Shown here: positions 1 to 5,543 of the stretch, one piece after another
How the letters are laid out: the number at the start of each line of letters is the position of its first letter
Position numbering within the stretch: the first letter of the stretch is position 1
Program-made: the position numbers and the translations under genes
Notes under the pieces: model-generated
Told to the model about the DNA's origin: nothing
The model's input: only the letters and a program-made list of their open reading frames with translations
Database searches by the model: none
Assembly: GCA_003551785.1 (NCBI GenBank)
Contig: PUNP01000459.1
Coordinates: 1-8,443, forward strand
DNA: 8,443 nt
From: Candidatus Brocadiaceae bacterium
GTDB lineage: Bacteria > Planctomycetota > Brocadiia > SM23-32
Direction of reading: 5' to 3'

Positions 1-279
1 GATCCACTCAAGGACAGGCAGGCAGGGCTTATTGCCCCACACCGGTGTTCCGATGATGACGGCATCATATTCGGACGGGTTATGCTGTAGCGGCGCGATT
101 TCCACCTTTTTTTTGAGCAAAACGTCTTTTATGCCGCCCAGATATCCGGCTGGACCTGAGCGATTCTTCTTTTCAGTTATTTCCTCGATATCGCAGTCAA
201 GATGCCGGGCGATTTCCCCGGCCGCTTTCCGTGTGAATCCTGTGCGCGAGTAATAGACCAGCAGGTATTTTGAGATCAT
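1..279 (-). CDS. Flavodoxin-family protein, N-terminal part (runs off the window)
   Basis: Only the first 93 codons are present; the gene continues past position 1. The protein begins MISKYLLVYYSRTGFT. The YYSRTGFT stretch (residues 9-16) is the flavodoxin phosphate-binding loop (S/T-x-T-G-x-T) after the first beta strand, and AVIIGTPVWGNKPCLP (residues 73-88) is the central strand plus the TPVW segment that lines the FMN isoalloxazine in flavodoxin-like proteins. The RSGPAGYLGGIKDVLLKK region (about 40-58) is typical of the stand-alone flavodoxin family of anaerobes and facultative bacteria. The likely role is an FMN-binding cytoplasmic electron carrier or quinone/NAD(P)H reductase; substrate unknown. 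The start is the ATG at 277-279, and no strong Shine-Dalgarno is visible before it. A possible minus-strand promoter lies at 547-575, which would leave a ~265-nt leader. Confidence 0.85.
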   Translation of the reverse strand, partial: MISKYLLVYYSRTGFTRKAAGEIARHLDCDIEEITEKKNRSGPAGYLGGIKDVLLKKKVEIAPLQHNPSEYDAVIIGTPVWGNKPCLPVLEWI

Positions 280-546
280 GGTCTTGTTCAAAGATGGTTG
301 ATGTTAAACTTGCTTGCCGGCTTTGCGGGAAGTTTTCGAACAAATCATCGAAGACTTCTTTTCACGTAATTTACTTCTTGAAATTGACTTGCACCTTACA
401 TCATCGCGGGATTTCGCCGCCATGTTGAAAAACCCGGGACCGCCGCATCAATCACACGGCCAGGGTGCGTCTTTGATCGATGACGTCGGCCACAGCGGCA
501 TCAAACGCGGAGTCGCCCCCTGCAGTATCGATAACATGCCGCCACC

Positions 547-575
547 ATTATACCACACCGGGTTCTTGAAGTGAA
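547..575 (-). promoter_or_regulatory. Possible sigma70-type promoter facing the flavodoxin gene
   Basis: Read on the minus strand, TTCACT (575-570) is followed after 17 nt by a perfect TATAAT (552-547). The -35 matches consensus at four of six positions. No gene start lies between it and the flavodoxin ATG at 279, so it could drive that gene with a long leader. No riboswitch class was recognised in the leader. Confidence 0.4.
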
Positions 576-587
576 ACGTTTTACCCG

Positions 588-634
588 CTTATTTCACGCG
601 TTCTCGGCGGCGCAGATGTGGCAGAAAGCAAACG
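588..634. repeat. Dispersed ~50-bp repeat, copy A
   Basis: The sequence starting CTTATTTCACGCGTTC and continuing through GCAGATGTGGCAGAAAGC matches positions 2041-2090 with only a few substitutions and one or two single-base indels. Both copies are intergenic and in the same orientation, and both run into AAACGCSG at the right end. Copy A continues directly into the hairpin at 629-669. The nature of the repeat (REP-like element, miniature element end) is not known to me. Confidence 0.7.
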
Positions 635-669
635 CGGCCTGCCTGCAGCAGGCAGGTCAACCGCCGTTT
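629..669. repeat. Two-tier hairpin
   Basis: The inner stem is perfect: CCTGCCTG (638-645), loop CAG, CAGGCAGG (649-656). It is enclosed by an outer imperfect stem in which AAACGCGG pairs with CCGCCGTTT, with a TCAA bulge on the right. No U-run follows, so it is not a classical intrinsic terminator. Such CCTGCCTGC-type palindromes are common as short interspersed insertions in several bacterial groups. Confidence 0.6.
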
Positions 670-938
670 GTCCGGCGCCGGTACACACTAATGGAATCTG
701 AAACCCTGACAAAGCCACTTATTTTAATGTTTTACATCATTTATCTTAATTATCGTCTTTGGGTTATGCGATGTGCGGGTTTACAGCAGGACTTGCTGAA
801 GCGCCGCCACGGAATATCAGGGCGAGCGGCAACGGAAGACGGCTGCACTTTTTCAGCACGTGGCAATCCCGCGCCGATGCGGAAAACTTCAGCGCCTGTT
901 TCATCCGGTCACCGGGCGCCGTGCAGACAGAAGATTAC

Positions 939-966
939 TTGCATATTTTTTTTTGTGGCGTATAAT
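939..966 (+). promoter_or_regulatory. Sigma70-type promoter upstream of the PPOX gene
   Basis: TTGCAT (939-944), a 16-nt spacer rich in T (a run of nine), then a perfect TATAAT (961-966). This is the best plus-strand promoter in the left half and lies about 177 nt upstream of the PPOX-family start at 1143. The leader between them contains the short prepilin-like reading frame at 1030-1119. Confidence 0.6.
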
Positions 967-1029
967 GACATCAACCCCCCAAGATGTCCGCCATTGTTTT
1001 ATCGGGATTTTCGCTGACGGAGGGAGCCC

Positions 1030-1119
1030 ATGTTCGCGGTTTTGCTGACGCCGGCACCCGTCAGGGCGCGGGGAATGGCGCAGCAGGTATCCTGCATGAA
1101 CAATCTCCAGCAGATCTAA
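1030..1119 (+). pseudogene. Short prepilin-like relic or leader ORF (29 codons)
   Basis: An ATG at 1030, six nt after a strong GGAGG (1019-1023), opens a 29-codon frame that ends 23 nt before the PPOX start. The second half reads ARGMAQQVSCMNNLQQI. That spacing (A-R-x-x-A-x4-C-x2-N-L-x-Q-I) is the segment just after the N-terminal membrane helix in type II secretion/prepilin-like proteins of the DUF1559 / H-X9-DG kind, where it usually reads LLPALxxARxxAxxxxCxxNLxQI. The FAVLLTPAP part resembles the end of the hydrophobic helix. There is no prepilin cleavage motif upstream and no C-terminal domain downstream, so if the resemblance is real it is a decayed fragment. Alternatively it is a translated leader peptide for the next gene. 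Confidence 0.4.
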
Positions 1120-1142
1120 AACCAGTGAAAGGGAGTAAAGAT

Positions 1143-1523
1143 ATGTCTCTGAAAGAGTATTTTGAAACAACCGAAGGTACCGGGATCCTTGCAACCGCCA
1201 ATCCGGATGGAAAAGTTGATGCCGCCGTTTATGCCAGGCCGCATTTTCCCGAAGGCAATGACCGCACGCTTGCTTTTATTATGAGCAGCCGGCTCAGCTA
1301 CCGGTACCTCCAGGCCAACCCGAATGCCGTTTATGTTTTTATGGAAAAAGGAGAAGGCTATCGGGGGAAAAGGCTTTATCTTTTTAAAACAGGCGAAGAT
1401 GCCTCTGCTGAAACCATTGAGAAGATGCGAAGAAAACCATGCGGGCATTTTGAAGGCGTGTCGGATAAGCAGGTGGTATATTTCAGGGTTGAAAACGAAC
1501 GGCCGCTTGTGGGGGATGGATAA
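1143..1523 (+). CDS. Pyridoxamine 5'-phosphate oxidase (PPOX) family, FMN-binding split-barrel protein
   Basis: 126 residues, about the normal length for the short stand-alone PPOX-like proteins. MSLKEYFETTEGTGILATAN opens the fold, followed by GKVDAAVYARPHF (residues 23-35), TLAFIMSSRLSYRYLQANP (42-60), AVYVFMEKGEGYRGKRLYLF (62-81) and the C-terminal VYFRVENERPLVGDG. This pattern is characteristic of a family whose members bind FMN or F420-like flavins in a dimeric split barrel. The substrate is unknown and it is unlikely to be a true PdxH. The start is chosen because GGGAG (1131-1135) sits seven nt before this ATG and the protein aligns from MSLKEYF; an upstream in-frame ATG at 984 would add 53 unrelated residues. 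It is presumably transcribed from the promoter at 939-966. Cytoplasmic. Confidence 0.85.
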   Translation: MSLKEYFETTEGTGILATANPDGKVDAAVYARPHFPEGNDRTLAFIMSSRLSYRYLQANPNAVYVFMEKGEGYRGKRLYLFKTGEDASAETIEKMRRKPCGHFEGVSDKQVVYFRVENERPLVGDG

Positions 1524-1658
1524 TACCGATTGGTCGGAAGACGGGGATTTCTGAAGGGCAACGTTTATAATAACGCTGGCCGTTGATCTATGGAAAAAGC
1601 AGGTTGCGGTCAATGACGACAGAATGAACAGGCAACACACAGCTCCCAAACATAACAC

Positions 1659-2036
1659 ATGAAAATGTGGATGCGAAGACAAAGCGGAAGGGCGGGGGGG
1701 ACAATATTTCAGCTTACGGGGGATATTGAAGGGACTTTTTGGCAGAAGTGGGGTGGAGGAGTCGTTGCCTCCTGTTTTTTCCTCTATTTTGCCATCACGG
1801 CTTTTGCGGCCGGGACAACGGAACTGACAGGCAGATACGGTGCAACAATGGAGCTCACGGGGCCGGATGCGAGGGCAAAAGGTTTTTTATTTTTGAGCAT
1901 TGCCCTGTACCTTTTTACACATTATTTTTTGGCCAATACCAGATTATATATTGCAAGAGATATCGGGAAAGTGATAGCACTTCTGGGAATCATTGCATCA
2001 ATAGGATTTATCGGGATAAGAGCGGCATTATTTTAG
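1659..2036 (+). CDS. Small membrane protein of unknown function
   Basis: 125 residues from the first ATG, with three likely membrane segments: around 35-52 (VVASCFFLYFAITAFAA), 74-91 (FLFLSIALYLFTHYFL) and 103-123 (VIALLGIIASIGFIGIRAAL). A polar stretch, TTELTGRYGATMELTGPDAR, lies between the first two. The N-terminal ~25 residues are basic and Gly-rich. I do not recognise the family. The start is uncertain: ATG codons at 1659, 1665 and 1671 are all in frame and none has a clear Shine-Dalgarno. It lies downstream of the PPOX gene on the same strand after 135 nt, so co-transcription is possible. It ends facing the convergent flavin reductase gene. Confidence 0.6.
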   Translation: MKMWMRRQSGRAGGTIFQLTGDIEGTFWQKWGGGVVASCFFLYFAITAFAAGTTELTGRYGATMELTGPDARAKGFLFLSIALYLFTHYFLANTRLYIARDIGKVIALLGIIASIGFIGIRAALF

Positions 2037-2040
2037 CGCC

Positions 2041-2090
2041 CTTATTTCACGCGTTCCGGTGGTGCAGATGCGGCAGAAAGCCAAACGCCG
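2041..2090. repeat. Dispersed ~50-bp repeat, copy B
   Basis: Begins CTTATTTCACGCGTTCC and continues through GCAGATGCGGCAGAAAGCC into AAACGCCG, nearly identical to 588-634. It sits five bases after the stop of the membrane protein gene and before the end of the convergent flavin reductase gene. Its right end adds a small CAAAC/GTTTG stem (about 2082-2098). Confidence 0.7.
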
Positions 2091-2132
2091 CTGGTTTGTG
2101 AAAATCGGGCCGGGGCGCACCTGCTGTCCTTC

Positions 2133-2672
2133 TCAATCTCTGACAACACCAAACCTGCGCCCGCTCTTCTCAAGCATGACGTCATATCCCTGCCCTTCAC
2201 CAATAGCAAGCAGCACCCGTTTCTCGTCCGACAGGTAAGAAGCAACGACTTCACCCACGAAGATGGTGTGATCCCCGGTCTCAATCGATCCCGTGACCCG
2301 GCATTCATAATTGACAGGACATTCTTTGATCAGGGCAGGCTCGATATTTTTTGACTCAACTGGCGTCAATCCGGACTCTTCGAATTTGTCGTGTTCTCTT
2401 CCAGAACAGCTTCCGCAAAACAGGACTTCTTCGCCCATGTCTTCGCCGGGAAAGGCCAGAACAAACTCCTTTTCCATTGCAATCAGATCATGGCTGTATC
2501 TCGTCTTCCCCACCGAAATGGCCACCATCGGCGGTTTAAAAGACGTTCTCATCTTCCACCCGAGTGCGATGATGTTCGAGCGGTTGTTCCGGCCGTCAAG
2601 GCTGACGGCGAGCGAGATGCGCGACGGCTTTTCCGAGATCTCCAGTGCTTCGTCGTATTTTACTTCCTGCAT
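2133..2672 (-). CDS. Flavoredoxin-like flavin reductase family protein
   Basis: 179 residues, the full length for the flavin reductase-like / flavoredoxin family (FMN-binding split barrel, DIM6/NTAB type). Key stretches in order: SRISLAVSLDGRNNRSNIIALGW (about 17-39), SFKPPMVAISVGKTRYS (44-60), FVLAFPGEDMGEEVLFCGSCSGREHDKF (70-97) and VNYECRVTGSIETGDHTIFVGEV (120-142). The RSN...PP pattern and the CGxxSGRxxDKF motif match flavoredoxins of anaerobes, which bind FMN and take part in electron transfer or flavin reduction. The partner is unknown; the flavodoxin and PPOX genes nearby are candidates. A strong GGAGGTGA lies just before the start. The gene is divergent from the M48 protease gene and has its own promoter. 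Confidence 0.88.
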   Translation of the reverse strand: MQEVKYDEALEISEKPSRISLAVSLDGRNNRSNIIALGWKMRTSFKPPMVAISVGKTRYSHDLIAMEKEFVLAFPGEDMGEEVLFCGSCSGREHDKFEESGLTPVESKNIEPALIKECPVNYECRVTGSIETGDHTIFVGEVVASYLSDEKRVLLAIGEGQGYDVMLEKSGRRFGVVRD

Positions 2673-2726
2673 TTTCTCACCTCCATTATTGAATCACGTT
2701 CCGGTGACTTCAGGCACTGCCTTAAC

Positions 2727-2756
2727 ATTGTAAGCCATATTCCGGAATCAGGCCAA
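2727..2756 (-). promoter_or_regulatory. Promoter for the flavin reductase gene
   Basis: On the minus strand TTGGCC (2756-2751), an 18-nt spacer, and TACAAT (2732-2727), about 55 nt upstream of the start at 2672. Both hexamers are reasonable sigma70-type matches. Confidence 0.5.
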
Positions 2757-2799
2757 TTGAAAATATAGTCTTTGAGGCTTTTGCTGTTGCTCTCCTTTT

Positions 2800-2828
2800 T
2801 TGACTTTCGCCGTATTGTATTATATCAT
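2800..2828 (+). promoter_or_regulatory. Promoter for the M48 protease gene
   Basis: TTGACT (2800-2805), a 17-nt spacer, then TATCAT (2823-2828). Five of six bases match at each hexamer with optimal spacing. It points towards the gene at 2974, leaving a leader of about 140 nt in which I see no gene or known RNA. With the minus-strand promoter at 2727-2756 it makes a divergent promoter pair. Confidence 0.55.
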
Positions 2829-2973
2829 CTTCTGTAAACGGTTTTGAAAATGACTGTTTCCTGCATGCTGATGCCGTCAACAACTGTATCGGCCAGAACG
2901 CATCACCTGCTCTGCCTGCAAGGATCCCAAGATACGGCTCTAGCGAGGGGGTCGTTGAAAATAAGGAAAAAAG

Positions 2974-4218
2974 ATGAACATCTACCAAATTATCATTGTA
3001 GCCGCACTGCTGGGCAGTGCTTTTCTCGACTTCATTGCCGACATACTGAACCTGCGCCGCCTTTCTCCGGAGTTGCCTGATGAGTTCAGGGACGTGCATG
3101 ACAGTGAAAGCTATGCTCGTTCGCAGGAATATACCAGGGTCGGAACCCGCTTCGGCTGGATTTCTTCGGCGTTCAGCCTGCTGGTTCTTTTTGTTTTCTG
3201 GGGGATGGGTGGTTTTGCCGCGCTCCATGACCGTTTGGACGGTGTGGGATGGCACCTGGTGCCGACCGGGCTGGTCTATATCGGCGTTCTTGTTCTGGCA
3301 AGCACTTTTCTTTCGCTCCCCTTTAAGATTTATTCGACGTTCGTGATTGAAGAACGGTTCGGGTTCAACCGAACAACACCAAAGACGTTCGTCCTGGATG
3401 TTTTTAAATCGCTTTTGATTGGATTGATTATCGGGGCGCCTTTGCTGGCGGCCGTACTCTTTCTGTTCGACCGGGCAGGTGAATGGGCGTGGGTCTATGT
3501 CTGGACGGTGACCACGGTCATTATGCTTTTTGTTCAGTATATAGGACCACGCTGGATCATGCCCCTGTTCAACGATTTTCAACCGCTGGAAGATAAGGAA
3601 CTCAAGGAAAAGATTGAGAAGATGGCAAAGTCAGCCCGTTTTCCTTTCCAGGAAATATTTGTCATGGACGGTTCACGCCGTAGCAGCAAATCCAACGCCT
3701 TTTTTGCCGGTTTTGGGCGGAACCGCCGAATAGCCCTGTTTGACACGTTGATCGATAATCATACAAAGGACGAAGTGGTCGCAGTGCTGGCACATGAAAT
3801 CGGTCATTTCCGAAAAAAGCATATCCCGCTCAATATCCTCCTCGGGATCGCCCACTCCGGTATACTTTTTTACCTGTTGTCTGTTTTCCTTCAGCACCAG
3901 GGGCTATTCGAAGCCTTTCATATCACGGATGCCCGGCCGATCTATGCCGGGATGGTTTTCTTCAGCCTGCTTTACAAGCCGATTGATATGATCCTTTCGG
4001 TTTTGCTTGGCATGTTATCACGACGGCATGAGTTTGCTGCCGATCATTTTGCCGCCGAACTGACCAACAAGGGCGAAACGCTGGCAAAGGCACTGAAGAA
4101 ATTGAGCCGAAACAACCTGTCCAACCTGGCTCCGCATCCTTTTTATGTTTTTCTTAACGACTCCCACCCGCCGATCCTCGAGCGGGTTCGCATCCTTGAA
4201 CAGCCGCCTTGTTATTGA
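2974..4218 (+). CDS. M48 family membrane metalloprotease, Ste24 (CAAX prenyl protease 1)-like
   Basis: 414 residues, the usual length for bacterial Ste24-like M48 proteases. The zinc motif HEIGH is at residues 274-278 (His274, Glu275, His278). The third ligand motif EFAAD is at 353-357 (Glu353), with the conserved Asp357. EYTRVGTRFG (about 52-61), FVIEERFGFNRTTP (124-137) and the PLFNDFQPL region (about 196-204) are Ste24 signatures. About seven hydrophobic membrane spans are visible (roughly 3-25, 61-82, 94-115, 143-163, 169-190, 281-302, 320-342). Bacterial homologues lack prenylated substrates and are thought to act in membrane-protein quality control. AAGGA (2963-2967) six nt before the ATG supports this start. 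It has its own promoter, and the downstream gene starts 75 nt later across a candidate cassette boundary, so they are probably not an original operon. Confidence 0.92.
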   Translation: MNIYQIIIVAALLGSAFLDFIADILNLRRLSPELPDEFRDVHDSESYARSQEYTRVGTRFGWISSAFSLLVLFVFWGMGGFAALHDRLDGVGWHLVPTGLVYIGVLVLASTFLSLPFKIYSTFVIEERFGFNRTTPKTFVLDVFKSLLIGLIIGAPLLAAVLFLFDRAGEWAWVYVWTVTTVIMLFVQYIGPRWIMPLFNDFQPLEDKELKEKIEKMAKSARFPFQEIFVMDGSRRSSKSNAFFAGFGRNRRIALFDTLIDNHTKDEVVAVLAHEIGHFRKKHIPLNILLGIAHSGILFYLLSVFLQHQGLFEAFHITDARPIYAGMVFFSLLYKPIDMILSVLLGMLSRRHEFAADHFAAELTNKGETLAKALKKLSRNNLSNLAPHPFYVFLNDSHPPILERVRILEQPPCY

Positions 4219-4274
4219 CCTATATTGAATGAAATGCGTGCATGCTGCAATTTTTGATTTTAGTCGATAGAGTG

Positions 4275-5527
4275 TTATGTCTGAGGAAATTATATGCGCA
4301 TCAACTTCAAAGGCCGTCTCGTTGACGAACCCGAGATCCGTGCCGGTTTCATCGGCTGTGGGTCACATTCCTTTCGGAATTTGTATCCTGTCTTCCAGTT
4401 TGCTCCGGTGAATCTGGTCGCCACCTGCGACCTTGACAAAGAAAAGGCCGCAATGTTTGCCGCCAGGTTCGGCGCCAAATCGGCCTATTCCAACCATCAG
4501 GAGATGCTGGAGAAGGAGATCCTTGATGCCGTGTTCATTTGCACGGGCTACGATGGCAGCGGGCGTCCGCTGTACCCCGGCCTCGCGGTGGAGATTCTTC
4601 AGCTGGGCTGCCATGTCTGGATTGAAAAACCACCGGCGGCTTCGTGCGCTGACGTGGTACGAATGCAGGAGGCCGCCGGGGTGGCCGGGAAAAACGTGGT
4701 TGCGGGGCTGAAGAAGATGTTCTTCCCCGCCAATGAAAAGGCGGAAGAACTGATGTCTTCTGCAGAGTTCGGGGAGACTCAGCTTGTCACGATTCAGTAC
4801 CCCCAGTACGTGCCTACGCTGGAGGAGTTCGAGGAATACCATCGCCAGGGCAAGAGGAACTCCGTCGTCGGATTCCTCGATCACTTGTGTCACCCCGCCT
4901 CACTCCTGATCTACCTGCTTGGCATGCCCCGGTCGCTGCACTACGAAAGAAGCGGCAACGGTGCAGGCCTGGCGACGTTCCGCTACGCCTCCGGCGCCAT
5001 TGCCTCGATCATTCTGGCGCACGGGGCGTCGTCGAACGGCGGCATGGAGCATACCACCATCGTATCCGGCAAGGGCCGGCACATCACGGTGGTGAACAAC
5101 ACGCGCGTCACTCTGCACCGGACGCCCCCCCTGGGATACGGCGACGTCCCGAGTTTCTATACGGGGGCGCCCGATCAGGCCTCCAGCGTGTGGGAACCGG
5201 AGTTCTCGCTGGGTCAGCTTTACAACAAGGGGCTGTTTGTGCTGGGTTACTACAACGAGATCAACGAGTTTGCCCGGTCCATCCTGGAGAAACGTCCTCC
5301 CGCGAAGGGAACACTGGAGCAGGCCTGGCAGGTGACGCGGATCTTTGAAGCCTTCGCGGAGGGGCCGGGCAAAGTGATAGCGCTTTAAACAGAGAACCGG
5401 GGAAAGGAAACCGAATATGAAATGCCAAATCAGAACGAAGAACGAATCGGGGGGAGCAGAAAATTCAGGAAAGAGACATAACAAACCGTTGCTCGCGACG
5501 GCCTGCAGCCGCGCGAGAACGGTGGCG
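4275..5527 (+). mobile_element. Candidate integron gene cassette 1 (Gfo/Idh gene plus attC-like site)
   Basis: The left boundary is the GTTATGTC core at 4274-4281, cut predicted after G4274. The right end carries the exact 8-base complement GACATAAC (5475-5482) as R'', followed by an attC-like hairpin and the G of a GTT core (G5527). Joining the ends would give a ~60-bp site: GACATAAC, spacer AAA, the stem, spacer TGGC, then GTTATGTC. A single gene in the cassette orientation, starting 19 nt from the left end, fits cassette design. What is missing is a recognisable attC immediately upstream of 4274, and an integrase gene in the window. At ~1.25 kb it is larger than most cassettes. Confidence 0.55.
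4294..5388 (+). CDS. Gfo/Idh/MocA family NAD(P)-dependent oxidoreductase
   Basis: 364 residues, normal for the family. The N-terminal Rossmann fold shows AGFIGCGSHSFRN (residues 17-29; Gly21, Gly23, His25, Arg28, Asn29), VATCDLDKEKAAMFAARFGA with the acidic residue after strand 2, and DAVFICTGYD before the second half. The conserved EKP is at 111-113 (WIEKPPAAS), and the C-terminal domain has the catalytic-type Asp196-x3-His200 (LDHLCHPASLLIYLLG). The family oxidises or reduces sugars, inositols and similar polyols with NAD(P); the actual substrate cannot be told. A GAGGA (4283-4287) six nt before the ATG supports the start. Nearest neighbour downstream is an FAD-dependent oxidoreductase 155 nt away. 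The gene lies wholly inside candidate cassette 1, which is unusual cargo in size and family. No strong promoter was seen directly upstream. Confidence 0.9.
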   Translation: MRINFKGRLVDEPEIRAGFIGCGSHSFRNLYPVFQFAPVNLVATCDLDKEKAAMFAARFGAKSAYSNHQEMLEKEILDAVFICTGYDGSGRPLYPGLAVEILQLGCHVWIEKPPAASCADVVRMQEAAGVAGKNVVAGLKKMFFPANEKAEELMSSAEFGETQLVTIQYPQYVPTLEEFEEYHRQGKRNSVVGFLDHLCHPASLLIYLLGMPRSLHYERSGNGAGLATFRYASGAIASIILAHGASSNGGMEHTTIVSGKGRHITVVNNTRVTLHRTPPLGYGDVPSFYTGAPDQASSVWEPEFSLGQLYNKGLFVLGYYNEINEFARSILEKRPPAKGTLEQAWQVTRIFEAFAEGPGKVIAL

Positions 5528-5533
5528 TTCGGT
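5475..5533 (+). repeat. attC-like recombination site of cassette 1
   Basis: R'' GACATAAC (5475-5482); spacer AAA; left arm CCGTT-g-CTCGCG-a-CGGC (5486-5502); loop CTGCA; right arm GCCG-CGCGAG-AACGG (5508-5522); spacer TGGC; R' GTTCGGT (5527-5533). The 15 bases of the right arm pair perfectly with the left arm once two extra left-arm bases, G5491 and A5498, are left unpaired. Extra bases on the L'' side are the recognised strand-choice signal of integron attC sites. The total length (59 bp) is in the attC range. R'' does not match the present R' but matches the cassette's own left end, as integration requires. Confidence 0.6.
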
Positions 5534-5543
5534 GAATGACACG

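Larger units (their letters stand above)
280..938. other. Intergenic stretch without a convincing gene
   Basis: About 660 nt in which no open frame looks like a real protein. Plus-strand frames here have low-complexity, Cys/Arg/Pro-rich composition and no ribosome binding sites. It contains the minus-strand promoter candidate (547-575), dispersed repeat copy A (588-634) and the hairpin at 629-669. A minus-strand frame around 465-545 reads VIDTAGGDSAFDAAVADVID before a stop, but it has no start codon and could at most be a gene relic. Confidence 0.6.

Noticed and set aside
465..545. Minus-strand stretch reading VIDTAGGDSAFDAAVADVID before a stop
   Set aside because: Looks protein-like but has no start codon, is closed by a stop upstream and I cannot name a family; at most a relic.
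763..769. Another GTTATGC core that could mark a cassette boundary
   Set aside because: No GCATAAC with a hairpin follows before 7590, and no gene begins close downstream.
571..1017. A 148-codon plus-strand frame across repeat copy A, the hairpin and the promoter at 939-966
   Set aside because: No recognisable domain or ribosome binding site, Cys/Arg-rich translation of repeat DNA.
2722..3582. Long minus-strand open frame (286 codons) opposite the M48 protease
   Set aside because: Most of it is antisense to a clear M48 gene; the part beyond (2722-2970) is polar and basic, lacks a start or RBS of its own, and covers both divergent promoters.
5417..5539. A 40-codon plus-strand frame (MKCQIRTKNESGGAE...) with a passable Shine-Dalgarno between the Gfo/Idh and FAD genes
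   Set aside because: It runs straight through the attC-like hairpin, so its codons are explained by the stem; composition is not protein-like and it ends by overlapping the FAD gene start region.
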